Part shown: in pieces, positions 1 through 7,945 of the stretch
How positions within the stretch are numbered: position 1 is the stretch's first letter
How the letters are laid out: each line of letters starts with the position of its first letter
Origin: an uncultured Gammaproteobacteria bacterium
Lineage (GTDB): Bacteria > Pseudomonadota > Gammaproteobacteria > Pseudomonadales > Pseudohongiellaceae
Length of the DNA: 64,000 nucleotides
Assembly (NCBI GenBank): GCA_913054495.1
Contig: CAJXIY010000001.1
Span: 79,338 to 143,337 of the forward strand
Direction: 5' to 3'
Translations under genes and position numbers: made by a program
Notes under the pieces: model-generated
Seen by the model: only the letters and a program-made list of their open reading frames with translations
The model's database searches: none
Told to the model about the DNA's origin: nothing

Positions 1-746
1 GGATCGGGATCATCGGGCATGTCGGGGAATTCCGCCTTCAGTGTCGCGATCACAGTCGGATTCTGTAATCTGAAGAAAGTGTTGATCTCTCTTTCCAGGC
101 CGACCGTCGAAACCAGTGCGGCGGCAGGATCCTGATCCTTGATTTCTGCGAGCAGGGATTTTGCGCGCGCGTTATCGGGTTCACGGGCCAGGGTAAATTC
201 CAGATTGTTGGTGATGTAATCGTGACCCGGATAGATTTTGGTATTGTCCGCCAGTTTCGAAAGCTGGCTGGCGAAGGTTTCATAAAGTTCTATAGGATGG
301 CCGCCGTTGTGGCAATTACCGGCACCGGCGTTGAACAGGGTGTCGCCACTGAATAATCCAGGCTCATCCGTCTGTGCCAGCAGGCAAATGTGGGACATGG
401 TGTGGCCGGGTGTGTCCAACACCAGCAGCTCCACCGTCTTACCAACCTTGACCACATCTCCCGCGAATAAACCCACATCCATATCGGGAATACTGTCGCT
501 GGCGTTTTGATGAGCCAGTAATCTGGCACCGGTGGCAGCGATCACTTTCTTGTTGCCGCCGATGTGATCTCCATGTTCATGGGTATTGAGGACCTGGGTG
601 ATGGTCCAGCCATTTTCTGCTGCCGCGTTCAGACACTTCTCGTGATCCAGGGGATCTATCGCCAGCGCCTCGCCGGTTTCCGGGCACACCACCAGATAGT
701 TAAAATTTCGATAGTCATTACCCGTCCAGATTTGTTCGACGATCAT
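1..746 (-). CDS. Metallo-beta-lactamase-fold hydrolase, glyoxalase II-like (3' end outside window)
   Basis: Reading leftward from ATG at 744-746 the frame stays open to base 1, so the C-terminus lies outside the window; 248 residues are visible. The zinc-binding motif THEHGDH (His56, His58, Asp60, His61) is followed by GHTMSH, FSGDTLF and YPGHDY, the metal-ligand pattern of hydroxyacylglutathione hydrolases, which hydrolyse S-D-lactoylglutathione in the cytoplasm. There is no signal peptide, in keeping with a cytosolic enzyme. A GGGAG ribosome site lies about 7 bases before the start. Generic MBL-fold thioesterase activity is the alternative, since substrate residues near the C-terminus are cut off. 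Confidence 0.88.
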   Translation of the reverse strand, partial: MIVEQIWTGNDYRNFNYLVVCPETGEALAIDPLDHEKCLNAAAENGWTITQVLNTHEHGDHIGGNKKVIAATGARLLAHQNASDSIPDMDVGLFAGDVVKVGKTVELLVLDTPGHTMSHICLLAQTDEPGLFSGDTLFNAGAGNCHNGGHPIELYETFASQLSKLADNTKIYPGHDYITNNLEFTLAREPDNARAKSLLAEIKDQDPAAALVSTVGLEREINTFFRLQNPTVIATLKAEFPDMPDDPD

Positions 747-817
747 GGTTTTCTCCCAATTTTCACCCCAATTTTGATGTTCTCAAGGATAGGGGGGTAC
801 GGCAAGGATCATAGCGC

Positions 818-1048
818 CTAGCTTCGTAAGCGTGTATCCAGTTGATCCACCAGTACCACCCAGTCGGCATCATCGAGCAAGGCTTCCCGTAAAAACGCTA
901 CTTGGGCAACCGTCCAAAATTCGGCAGCGGTCAGTTCACGATCGTGTTCGATCCGGTGTTGCCCAATGAACCGATCGATATCCTCGTCGCTGGCCCCTAA
1001 GCCGAGTTGGGCGAACAAGGTATTCAGGGTACGGGCCGATAAATCCAA
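818..1048 (-). CDS. DUF2789 family small protein, TTG start
   Basis: A 76-residue protein with the layout of DUF2789: an N-terminal LFAQLGL helix, a central DRFIGQHR segment and a C-terminal FWTVAQVAFLREALLDDADW block. The family is small, cytosolic and uncharacterised. The frame opens further upstream, but I place the start at TTG (1046-1048) because a GAGGGG ribosome site lies 4-5 bases before it and known family members begin at this point. It overlaps nothing and starts 10 bases after the stop of the upstream CxxC gene, so the two are almost certainly one operon. Confidence 0.8.
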   Translation of the reverse strand: MDLSARTLNTLFAQLGLGASDEDIDRFIGQHRIEHDRELTAAEFWTVAQVAFLREALLDDADWVVLVDQLDTRLRS

Positions 1049-1058
1049 GCGTGTCCCC

Positions 1059-1265
1059 TCAGTCCTGGTTTGAAGTATCGCCACAATGGTTGCAGCGAAT
1101 ATTTTCAAATACGGTAGATTGCTCGGCCTCTTCCATCACGTAGTCGAGGACGACTCGCAGGGCCTTGTCTTCATCAAACAGGCCATACTTTTCAGTCATC
1201 TCCTGCAACCAGGCGACGTGGTCGTCATTGAGTTCAAACTTCTGTTGTGTCTTTCTTCCCCCCAT
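1059..1265 (-). CDS. Small CxxC-tailed protein, possible ribbon-helix-helix fold
   Basis: A 68-residue protein. The first 50 residues are charged and helical (KFELNDDHVAWLQEM, then DKALRVVLDYVMEEA), a spacing that recalls ribbon-helix-helix DNA-binding proteins, and the tail carries an IRCNHCG motif that could bind a metal or form a disulfide. It is the first gene of a two-gene operon with the DUF2789 gene, whose ribosome site overlaps this stop codon region. Function unknown; the RHH resemblance is inference from the helix pattern only. Confidence 0.7.
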   Translation of the reverse strand: MGGRKTQQKFELNDDHVAWLQEMTEKYGLFDEDKALRVVLDYVMEEAEQSTVFENIRCNHCGDTSNQD

Positions 1266-1565
1266 AATTCACCTCTGTCTGTGAGTTAGTGTCGGGAGTT
1301 GGATTGTAGGCACCGCCTGCAACCGCCCCCCATGTTGCTGTGTGTACCCCCAAAATGCCAGCGCCCTCTAAGCTGTCCTTGCTCACAGAGCGGCATCGAC
1401 ATCATGGCGGATGTGGACTATATTTTGTGCCTCGATGCTGGCATTTTACAAGCTGATTTTCAGTTAATTAGCTCCACCCCGTCTTCGAGGCTATGCTTCG
1501 GTTCAGCCGGCCGTGGGGCGTCTAACTTTCCACTACTCAAAGCCTATTGGCAGGGAGAAACAGCG
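1266..1565. other. Intergenic region, divergent promoters expected
   Basis: This 300-base gap separates the leftward small-protein operon from the rightward CxxCH/propeller gene. The frame of the rightward gene is open through most of it (from 1299), but the extension is proline/cysteine-rich with no signal peptide and is unlikely to be translated. An AT-rich stretch near 1440-1475 is the best place for a promoter; no convincing -35/-10 pair was found. Confidence 0.5.
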
Positions 1566-3743
1566 ATGGGAATACAACTACATTGGCGGCGCGGATTCAG
1601 AGGCGCGATGGCGCTGCTTCTCGGCAGTCTGTTTTGGCTTGCACCCGGGCTTAATGCCCAGGTAGCGATCGATAATGACGACATCGGTGGCGTGGTGAGC
1701 GGCATCAACGGTCCGGAAGCTGGGGTCTGGGTTATTGCCGAAACTGACGATTTCGACAGCCTCTTCCGTAAGATCGTGGTGACTGATGACGATGGTCGCT
1801 ATGTGCTGCCGGACCTGCCCAGTGCCGACTACTTTGTCTGGGTCCGTGGCTACGGACTGAGGGATTCGGAGCCAGTGCGGAGTACACCGGGGTCCACTCT
1901 CGAGCTCAGGGCAGTGCAGGCAGCGAATCCCCGAGAGGCCGCCCAGGTCTACCCGGCCAACTACTGGTATTCGCTGGTGGAGGTACCGCCGGCGAGCGAG
2001 TTCCCAGGTACCGGAGACGCTGGCAATGGCATCTCACCGGCTATGCGCAGCCAGGCTAACTGGATCGACGGTATCAAGCAGGGCTGTCAACTCTGTCACC
2101 AACTTGGCAATCTGGCCACTCGGGAGGTCGCCAATCTTGCCGAGTTCGAGACTACTGAGGCGGCGTGGATTCATCGCACCCGTGCTGGTCAACGGGGAGG
2201 CCTGATGAGTGCCGGGCTGCGCCGTTTCGGCGCCGATCACGTGATCGACATGTATGCCGACTGGACTGACCGCATCATGGATGGCGAAGTACCGCCCATG
2301 CCGCCGCGACCCCAGGGCCTGGAGCGCAACGTGGTTCTGACCATGTGGGGGTGGGGTGGCGAGACCGGCTATATTCATGATGAGGTCTCCAGTGACAAAC
2401 GCGATCCCAGTGTCAACGCCGGTGGCCCGATTTACGGCGTCGGCTTCGCCAACGACAAACTGGTCTGGGTCGACCCGGTCACGAACGTGACACGGGATAT
2501 AACGATCCCCGTGAGGGACAAGCCCGGCGAAGGCGATTTCAGATCTTATATCGACCAGAGCAACCTGGAGCCCTCCTTGGTCTGGGGCGATGAACTGGTC
2601 TGGAACAACCCGGGCAACCCACACAACCCGATGATGGACGGCAAGGGCCGAGTGTGGATGACCCACCAGATTCGCGGACCGGGCAATCCGGATTGGTGCA
2701 GGCAGGGCTCGAGTAATCCCTATGCCCGGTACTATCCCCTCAACCGCGCCGCTCGTCATATAGCCTTCTATGACCCCACCGAAGAGAAAGTGGAGTTGAT
2801 CGATAGCTGTTTCAACACCCACCATCTGCAGTTCGGCTTCGAGGACAGTGAACGGCTGTATTTCAGCTCCGTGGGGCCGGTCATCGGCTGGCTCGATGTC
2901 GAGGTCTACGAGCGCACCGGTGATGCGCAGGCGGCTCAAGGCTGGTGTCCGCTGATCGTCGACACCAACGGCGACGGCCGCATCACCGAGTGGGTGAGTC
3001 GCAGCGGCGAGTTTGACCCCAGCAAGGACAAGGAGATGGGTGCCGGCTGGTACGGCATCGTGCCGGATCCCACCGCGGACCACGTGGTATGGGCCGCCGC
3101 CGGCGGCGTGCCGGGACAGATCGTACGCCTCGATCTTGGCAATAACCCGCCACGCACCTGCATAGCCGAATACTACCAGCCGCCCTTCGATAACCCTGAT
3201 GCGCCGATTCAGGGCTACTCACCCCGCGGCATCGACATCACCTCCGACGGCATCATCTGGACTGCGCTCTCCGGCAGCGGCCACCTGGCCAGCTTCGATC
3301 GGAGCAAGTGCAGTGTCCTCAATGGTCCTACTGCCACCGGCCAGCACTGTGCCGCCGGCTGGACCTTGCATGCGACTCCGGGGCCGCAGATGAAGGGAGT
3401 CACCGACAACGGCAGTGCCGACTTCCACTATTACAGTTGGGTAGACCAGCACGACACCCTCGGTCTCGGCCGCAACATACCGATCGCCACCGGTAGCACA
3501 TCGGATTCGCTATTGGCATTCCTGCCGGAAGAGGATGACTTCGTCATCATGCGTGTTCCCTACCCGCTGGGGTTCTACTCCCGGGGTATGGACGGGCGCA
3601 TCGACGACCCCGACGCGGGTTGGAAGGGCCGTGGCGTCTGGGCCGACTACGGCACCAATGCGGTGTGGCATAACGAAGGCGGCAAGGGTACCCAGGGCAA
3701 CCTGGTGAAATTCCAGATTCGGCCAAATCCCCTGGCGCACTAA
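1566..3743 (+). CDS. Secreted carboxypeptidase-regulatory-like / CxxCH / beta-propeller protein
   Basis: 725 residues from ATG 1566, chosen because a GGGAGAAA ribosome site lies just upstream and a clean signal peptide follows (cleavage near LNA-QV, residue 31). Residues about 38-115 form a carboxypeptidase regulatory-like beta-sandwich (GGVVSG...DDDGRYVLPDLP). CQLCH at 174-178 is a single c-type haem site. The rest (about 330-725) has repeated W/D-rich segments such as DGKGRVWMTH and ITSDGIIWTAL, resembling Vgb/NHL-type six- or seven-bladed propellers. It is probably a periplasmic electron-transfer or binding protein; no catalytic residues are recognisable. The frame ends inside a palindromic repeat shared with the convergent ABC operon. 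Confidence 0.85.
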   Translation: MGIQLHWRRGFRGAMALLLGSLFWLAPGLNAQVAIDNDDIGGVVSGINGPEAGVWVIAETDDFDSLFRKIVVTDDDGRYVLPDLPSADYFVWVRGYGLRDSEPVRSTPGSTLELRAVQAANPREAAQVYPANYWYSLVEVPPASEFPGTGDAGNGISPAMRSQANWIDGIKQGCQLCHQLGNLATREVANLAEFETTEAAWIHRTRAGQRGGLMSAGLRRFGADHVIDMYADWTDRIMDGEVPPMPPRPQGLERNVVLTMWGWGGETGYIHDEVSSDKRDPSVNAGGPIYGVGFANDKLVWVDPVTNVTRDITIPVRDKPGEGDFRSYIDQSNLEPSLVWGDELVWNNPGNPHNPMMDGKGRVWMTHQIRGPGNPDWCRQGSSNPYARYYPLNRAARHIAFYDPTEEKVELIDSCFNTHHLQFGFEDSERLYFSSVGPVIGWLDVEVYERTGDAQAAQGWCPLIVDTNGDGRITEWVSRSGEFDPSKDKEMGAGWYGIVPDPTADHVVWAAAGGVPGQIVRLDLGNNPPRTCIAEYYQPPFDNPDAPIQGYSPRGIDITSDGIIWTALSGSGHLASFDRSKCSVLNGPTATGQHCAAGWTLHATPGPQMKGVTDNGSADFHYYSWVDQHDTLGLGRNIPIATGSTSDSLLAFLPEEDDFVIMRVPYPLGFYSRGMDGRIDDPDAGWKGRGVWADYGTNAVWHNEGGKGTQGNLVKFQIRPNPLAH

Positions 3744-3794
3744 TAAATGGGGTCAGAGTAAAACTACTGTATTTTTACTCTGACCCCATTTATT
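3742..3794. repeat. Perfect 22-bp GGGGTCAG-type palindrome between convergent genes
   Basis: Arms 3742-3763 and 3773-3794 are perfect inverted repeats around a 9-base loop; each arm reads AATAAATGGGGTCAGAGTAA and on. The rightward propeller gene's TAA (3741-3743) and the leftward ABC permease's TAA (3790-3792) both fall in the arms. It could act as a bidirectional terminator and belongs to a family of similar palindromes scattered through the window. Confidence 0.92.
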
Positions 3795-4668
3795 CGTCGG
3801 TGTACTTCACCTCGAGACGTTTCAGCAGGAAAATAGTGACCATCACGGTGAGCAGGCAGAGCCCGAACATCCCGAATATTGAGACCCAGACAGGTGGTGG
3901 TGCGACGATGATCGCCAGTGGCCCTTCGTCCAGGGGAATCGGGAGCAGGCCCTTGAGGTAGTAGATGATGCTGAATATCTTGAGTGCCGGCGGCAGAATA
4001 AAATGCATCGTTTCCCAGCCCGCAATTACCACAATCGGGATCAGCGGATTACGAAACAATAAATCGGTGGCCATGAATACCGAACCGTAGCCCATGGATG
4101 CCAGTATAGTGATGCCCAAGTATTGACCGAGTTGCGCAGTGGCGATGCCGTTGGTCAGATCGGAAACCAGTTGCGTCATGCCAAAGGGCAGGTACAGCAA
4201 CAGGAAACTAATAAGGGTGCAGAGCCCGAATAGAACAAAGGCGCAGGGCAGTCCAGCCAGAAATTTCGCTGTCACCAATATCTCCCGACGCACCGGGGTT
4301 AACAGATAGTAATGGATGCTACGGTCAAGAATTTCACCTCGGAACAAGGTGGTGAATATCGAAGCGCTGCCAAGAAACACCACGGCACCGATAATTAATA
4401 CAGAGAAAATATAGCCAAATATCCGACGAGCATTCTCAATCGTCTCAAATACCGGCTCGCCTAGAGCATCCCCCTCTTCAAAAGCCGCGACTGCAAAGAT
4501 CAGGATAGGAAGCCCAGCCAGTGCGTAGCAGGCCAATGCCCGCCGGGAAAACAAGGCCTTGCCGAATTCGATGCGGAAAATAGCCAGTAACTGGCGCAAC
4601 CACAGGTTCAGCCCCGGTGTCAGGTAGGGAGCCTTGGCATAGTCTGCTGCGAATCCCCCCGTGTTCAT
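3790..4668 (-). CDS. ABC-2 type transporter permease
   Basis: 292 residues with a cytosolic N-terminus and about six hydrophobic segments (for example near residues 45-65, 85-110, 135-160 and 255-285). The GEILDRSIHYYLLTPVRR region is the coupling-helix segment typical of ABC-2 exporter permeases. It is translationally coupled to the ATPase gene: its ATG overlaps the ATPase TGA in an ATGA. Together with the ATPase and the truncated second permease it would form an exporter or membrane-remodelling system of unknown substrate. Confidence 0.85.
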   Translation of the reverse strand: MNTGGFAADYAKAPYLTPGLNLWLRQLLAIFRIEFGKALFSRRALACYALAGLPILIFAVAAFEEGDALGEPVFETIENARRIFGYIFSVLIIGAVVFLGSASIFTTLFRGEILDRSIHYYLLTPVRREILVTAKFLAGLPCAFVLFGLCTLISFLLLYLPFGMTQLVSDLTNGIATAQLGQYLGITILASMGYGSVFMATDLLFRNPLIPIVVIAGWETMHFILPPALKIFSIIYYLKGLLPIPLDEGPLAIIVAPPPVWVSIFGMFGLCLLTVMVTIFLLKRLEVKYTDE

Positions 4669-5636
4669 GTGGCCACCTGTTGTTCGACAATGAGGTGTTG
4701 GTAGATCGCTTCGACAGTCTCATCGGCGGGGCCCATGGACTCAATCGCCCAACCCTCGCTGATCACCTTTCTATTAAAGGCCAGAAAGAATGCATTGGCG
4801 TCACTGGAGCGCACGAACACTCCGCCGCCGTCATAGTGGAGTTGGGCTTCCACCACGTGCTCGAGATCGAAAACACTTGCTGCAATGGCGCTGGCGTCCC
4901 GGCTGCGAATGAATATCTTCATCGGTTCCCCGGTTTCGCTCTGAATGTTGCTGAGGGCACTCGCCGCCACCAGGTAGCCGCTGTTAAGCAGCACCACTCG
5001 ATCGGATATCAGATCCACTTCGTGCAGTATCGGACTGGAAATCAACACGATCTTGCCTGTATCAGCAAACTCTCGAAACATGGCGATGATTTGCGCGCGT
5101 GCCATCGGATTCAGGCCGTTCAAGGGCTCATCGAGTATCAGCACGTCCGGCTGATGGCAGATGGCCTGCGCCAGTTTAATGCGTTGCCGCATGCCCTTGC
5201 TGTAAGCCTCTACGGATTTTTTGGCGGCCTTCACCAGATCCACCTGTTGGAGAGCCTGTAGAGTCAATGCCTCGGCAGTTGTCCTGTCATGGCCATGAAT
5301 CAGTAAGGTGTTGCGAATGAACTCGTAGCCATTGACGCCGACTGGAAAGGAATCATATTGGGAGCAGTAGCCGAGCTGGCGGAAAAATGTTCCGGGTTGT
5401 GAAGGGGTCACACCTCTCACTTCGATGTTACCCCGAGTGGATGGTATCAATCCGGCGATCAGGTTCATCAGTGTGGACTTGCCGGATCCATTGGGTCCCA
5501 CCAGACCGGTAATGCCGGGTTCGATCTCTAAACTGATGCGATTAACCCCGAGAATGTCACCGTAGAATTTTGACACGTCATGCAGCGCTATTTTTTCGCG
5601 GTCATTTTCCACATCGATAGCCTCGGCCCTATTCAT
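4665..5636 (-). CDS. ABC transporter ATP-binding protein
   Basis: 323 residues. Walker A GPNGSGKST at 47-55, Q-loop CSQYD near 91-95, signature-like YSKGMRQR at 145-152 and Walker B VLILDEP at 165-171 are all present, followed by D-loop NGLNP. The segment that normally reads SSH-ILHE has Pro202 where the switch histidine is expected (SSPILHE), which in this family usually weakens hydrolysis. A C-terminal accessory domain of about 90 residues follows, as in CcmA/NatA-type exporters. It lies between two permease genes (9-base gap upstream, ATGA overlap downstream). Confidence 0.9.
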   Translation of the reverse strand: MNRAEAIDVENDREKIALHDVSKFYGDILGVNRISLEIEPGITGLVGPNGSGKSTLMNLIAGLIPSTRGNIEVRGVTPSQPGTFFRQLGYCSQYDSFPVGVNGYEFIRNTLLIHGHDRTTAEALTLQALQQVDLVKAAKKSVEAYSKGMRQRIKLAQAICHQPDVLILDEPLNGLNPMARAQIIAMFREFADTGKIVLISSPILHEVDLISDRVVLLNSGYLVAASALSNIQSETGEPMKIFIRSRDASAIAASVFDLEHVVEAQLHYDGGGVFVRSSDANAFFLAFNRKVISEGWAIESMGPADETVEAIYQHLIVEQQVAT

Positions 5637-5645
5637 GAAACCAAC

Positions 5646-6152
5646 TCATGATACAACCTGAAAGGCGCGAATCCGCCGGGTAAGTACAACCAGCGCTATC
5701 AGCGAAAAGACAAGGAATTGCATTACCGCGACCTCGACGTCCATCTGCGGGACAAAACCGAGTAGATCAGTGTCGGCGTTGTACAGGGCTGCCGTCAACA
5801 CCTCCAGGCCGGCGTAGATGTTGATGATATAGCCACCCACGCTGCCAAATACCTCTTCGATTACCTCGCCGGTGATGGACCCGAGTAGCACTATTCCAAA
5901 GAATGCCATACGGGCTACGGATTTCCATTTCACAAAGGCGGAGACGGCGAATGCTACCAGTGTCAGGCAGACTATCCAGCTCAGCGACGTCAGGATAGAC
6001 GCCACCGGTATGTGCAGGTTATCACTCAACCAACTACCGCCTGCCAGGTACGCCTGCAGGATAATGAGTAGCAAGCCAGGTACCCAACTGATCAGTGACC
6101 CCAGAAAGATCAGCACCAGTAATTTGCCGAAGATATAACTGGCTGTATCCCG
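5646..6152 (-). pseudogene. ABC-2 permease, N-terminally truncated
   Basis: The open frame runs from an in-frame TGA at 6153-6155 to the stop at 5646. It holds only the C-terminal part of an ABC-2 permease: [19 protein letters not shown] followed by four or five membrane segments. Family-like sequence is readable up to the TGA, so the missing N-terminal half (well over 100 residues by comparison with usual lengths) is absent from the DNA rather than skipped by start choice. Translation could begin at GTG 6114-6116. It was probably the first gene of this leftward operon, which would therefore have lost its own promoter. Confidence 0.75.
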
Positions 6153-6230
6153 TCAGCCCTAGTTGGACATAATCCCCTAATTGCCTAAGAGACAGTATTG
6201 GCTCATCGTTAACTCCAAGAGGAAGTGATG

Positions 6231-7847
6231 ATGAGAAAGAAAAGCAGTGCCCAGAAGACTATTCGAGATATTCGTCGGGCCACCCGCAAATCTGCCAACT
6301 TCGCCTACCAGGCGCTGCTGTTTCAGGGCTACCGGCGGGAAAATATCTACTACCTCAATCCGGATATGACAATCGATGCTGATGGCGACGGCATACTTAA
6401 TGATATTGATGCCATCGCCAGCTCGGCAAACCTGGAAGATGCCATCCTCAACTGGGCCACCGATCCACAAGCGCCGGCCTATGAGTTGGTGCTTTATATC
6501 GTCGATCATGGCGGGGATTCCCAGTTCCGCCTGAATGAAACCGAGTTACTGTCGGCAACTCAGTTGGATGCGTGGCTGGATGAGTTGCAAGAAGAATTGC
6601 CGGGGAAACTGGTGGTGATCTACGATGCCTGCCAATCCGGCACTTTCATTCCACAGTTATTACCACCAGCAGGGAAAGAACGCATCGTCATGACCAGCGC
6701 CGGCGATGAAAATGCTTTCTTCATCAACCAGGATTGCTTGTCTTTCTCATTTCAGTTCTGGTCGTCGATATTTTCCGGTGGCAGCCTGTACGACTCTTTC
6801 GTGTTTGGGAAACGCATGATGCAGGAGTTTCAGACTGCACAGATCGATTCCAACGGCAACGGCATAGCGGGGGAAAAAGCTGATAAGACACTGGCCCAGG
6901 ACCTGGTGCTTGGGCGCGGTTATGTGCCGGCATCGGACAAGCCCTTCATCTCCGCAGTTTCGGCTCCCCAGATTCTGACCGATACCACAACCGCCACAAT
7001 TTCTGCCTCGGGGATCATCGATGCAACGTGGATAAGTCGAGTCTGGGGAGTAATTTCCCACCCCGATTTTTCATTGGGAGATAAAGATGTTCCGGTGCTG
7101 GATGCGCCGGAGATCGAACTAACCGATGCCGATGGGGACAACACCTGGACTGGAAGCTATGATCAATTCACTCTGGCCGGCACTTACACGATTACCATCT
7201 ATGCCCTGAACAACAATGGCTTTTATTCTGCGTCGACCGACCTGCAAAGCAACACCACTACGGTGCAACAGCTAATCGGTAGCGGGGATTCCGATGGCGA
7301 CGGTATCGCCGATGATATCGATGCCTTTCCATCCGACCCCAGTGAGTCTGTTGACACCGACGGCGATGGCATCGGCAACAATGCCGACTCCGACGATGAC
7401 AACGATGGTGTGCCCGATTTCAACGATGCCTTTCCGCTCGATAGCACCCGGTCGAGTCATATCGGAGGCATCTCCGGCACGGGGGAAGTTACCTATACCG
7501 ATGCAAGCGGCGAGATGCTGGTGCCACCGCTGCAGGCAATACTGCCCGGAGAAGAAATTACCAGCTATGGTCCCGTAACCATGAGTTATTCCCCGTCATG
7601 TGAGGGCGTCGTCTTCACCTTGACCGGTGCAGCACAAGCGGATGCCGCCTTGCTGGCAGATATGACCGTCACCGCCGCGATTTTTGACGGCACCACCGGT
7701 GAACTTGTCATACCGCTGATAGAGGTGATCACCAGAGATATTTTTGGCACCAGCATCATATCAATCTACACTAACGTGATAATGGAGCTGGCGCCTGACT
7801 GCCCGGGCACGTCCCTCAGAGTAACCGCAGCGACCGTGGTTGAATAG
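6231..7847 (+). CDS. C13-like (legumain/caspase-fold) protease with calcium-binding repeats, N-truncated
   Basis: 538 residues. DHGG (His93) and YDACQSG (Cys134) form the His/Cys dyad of the C13/caspase-like fold, and the surrounding LVLYIVDHGG and KLVVIYDAC strands fit. Residues about 355-405 carry tandem DSDGDGIADD-type motifs as in thrombospondin type 3 calcium-binding repeats. Homologous sequence starts abruptly at ATRKSANFAYQALLFQGY. The family's preceding first strand, signal peptide and any upstream domains are missing, and TAA at 6210-6212 blocks extension. GTG 6225 and ATG 6228 are alternative starts; 6231 has the best spacing from the GAGGA site. Without a signal peptide this normally exported protein may be inactive. 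Confidence 0.72.
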   Translation: MRKKSSAQKTIRDIRRATRKSANFAYQALLFQGYRRENIYYLNPDMTIDADGDGILNDIDAIASSANLEDAILNWATDPQAPAYELVLYIVDHGGDSQFRLNETELLSATQLDAWLDELQEELPGKLVVIYDACQSGTFIPQLLPPAGKERIVMTSAGDENAFFINQDCLSFSFQFWSSIFSGGSLYDSFVFGKRMMQEFQTAQIDSNGNGIAGEKADKTLAQDLVLGRGYVPASDKPFISAVSAPQILTDTTTATISASGIIDATWISRVWGVISHPDFSLGDKDVPVLDAPEIELTDADGDNTWTGSYDQFTLAGTYTITIYALNNNGFYSASTDLQSNTTTVQQLIGSGDSDGDGIADDIDAFPSDPSESVDTDGDGIGNNADSDDDNDGVPDFNDAFPLDSTRSSHIGGISGTGEVTYTDASGEMLVPPLQAILPGEEITSYGPVTMSYSPSCEGVVFTLTGAAQADAALLADMTVTAAIFDGTTGELVIPLIEVITRDIFGTSIISIYTNVIMELAPDCPGTSLRVTAATVVE

Positions 7848-7865
7848 TTGGGACTGCCGCCACCT

Positions 7866-7885
7866 GGCAAGCTAAGATACTTGCC
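7866..7885 (+). terminator. Possible weak terminator hairpin
   Basis: GGCAAG and CTTGCC form a perfect 6-bp stem with an 8-base loop, 18 bases after the protease stop codon and followed by TGTATTT. The stem is short and the U-tract poor, so termination is only possible. Confidence 0.35.
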
Positions 7886-7945
7886 TGTATTTACGATGTG
7901 CTACATTCCGAGGCCAGTTTTAAATAGACGGACCTGAAAGAATTC

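Noticed and set aside
2034..3083. A 349-codon leftward open frame
   Set aside because: It is antisense to the CxxCH/propeller gene, lacks a ribosome site and any known domain; GC-rich coding strands often leave long open shadows.
6153..6155. TGA in the ABC permease remnant as a second selenocysteine codon
   Set aside because: No SECIS-like stem follows it, the upstream sequence is not family-like, and permeases do not use Sec; truncation fits better.
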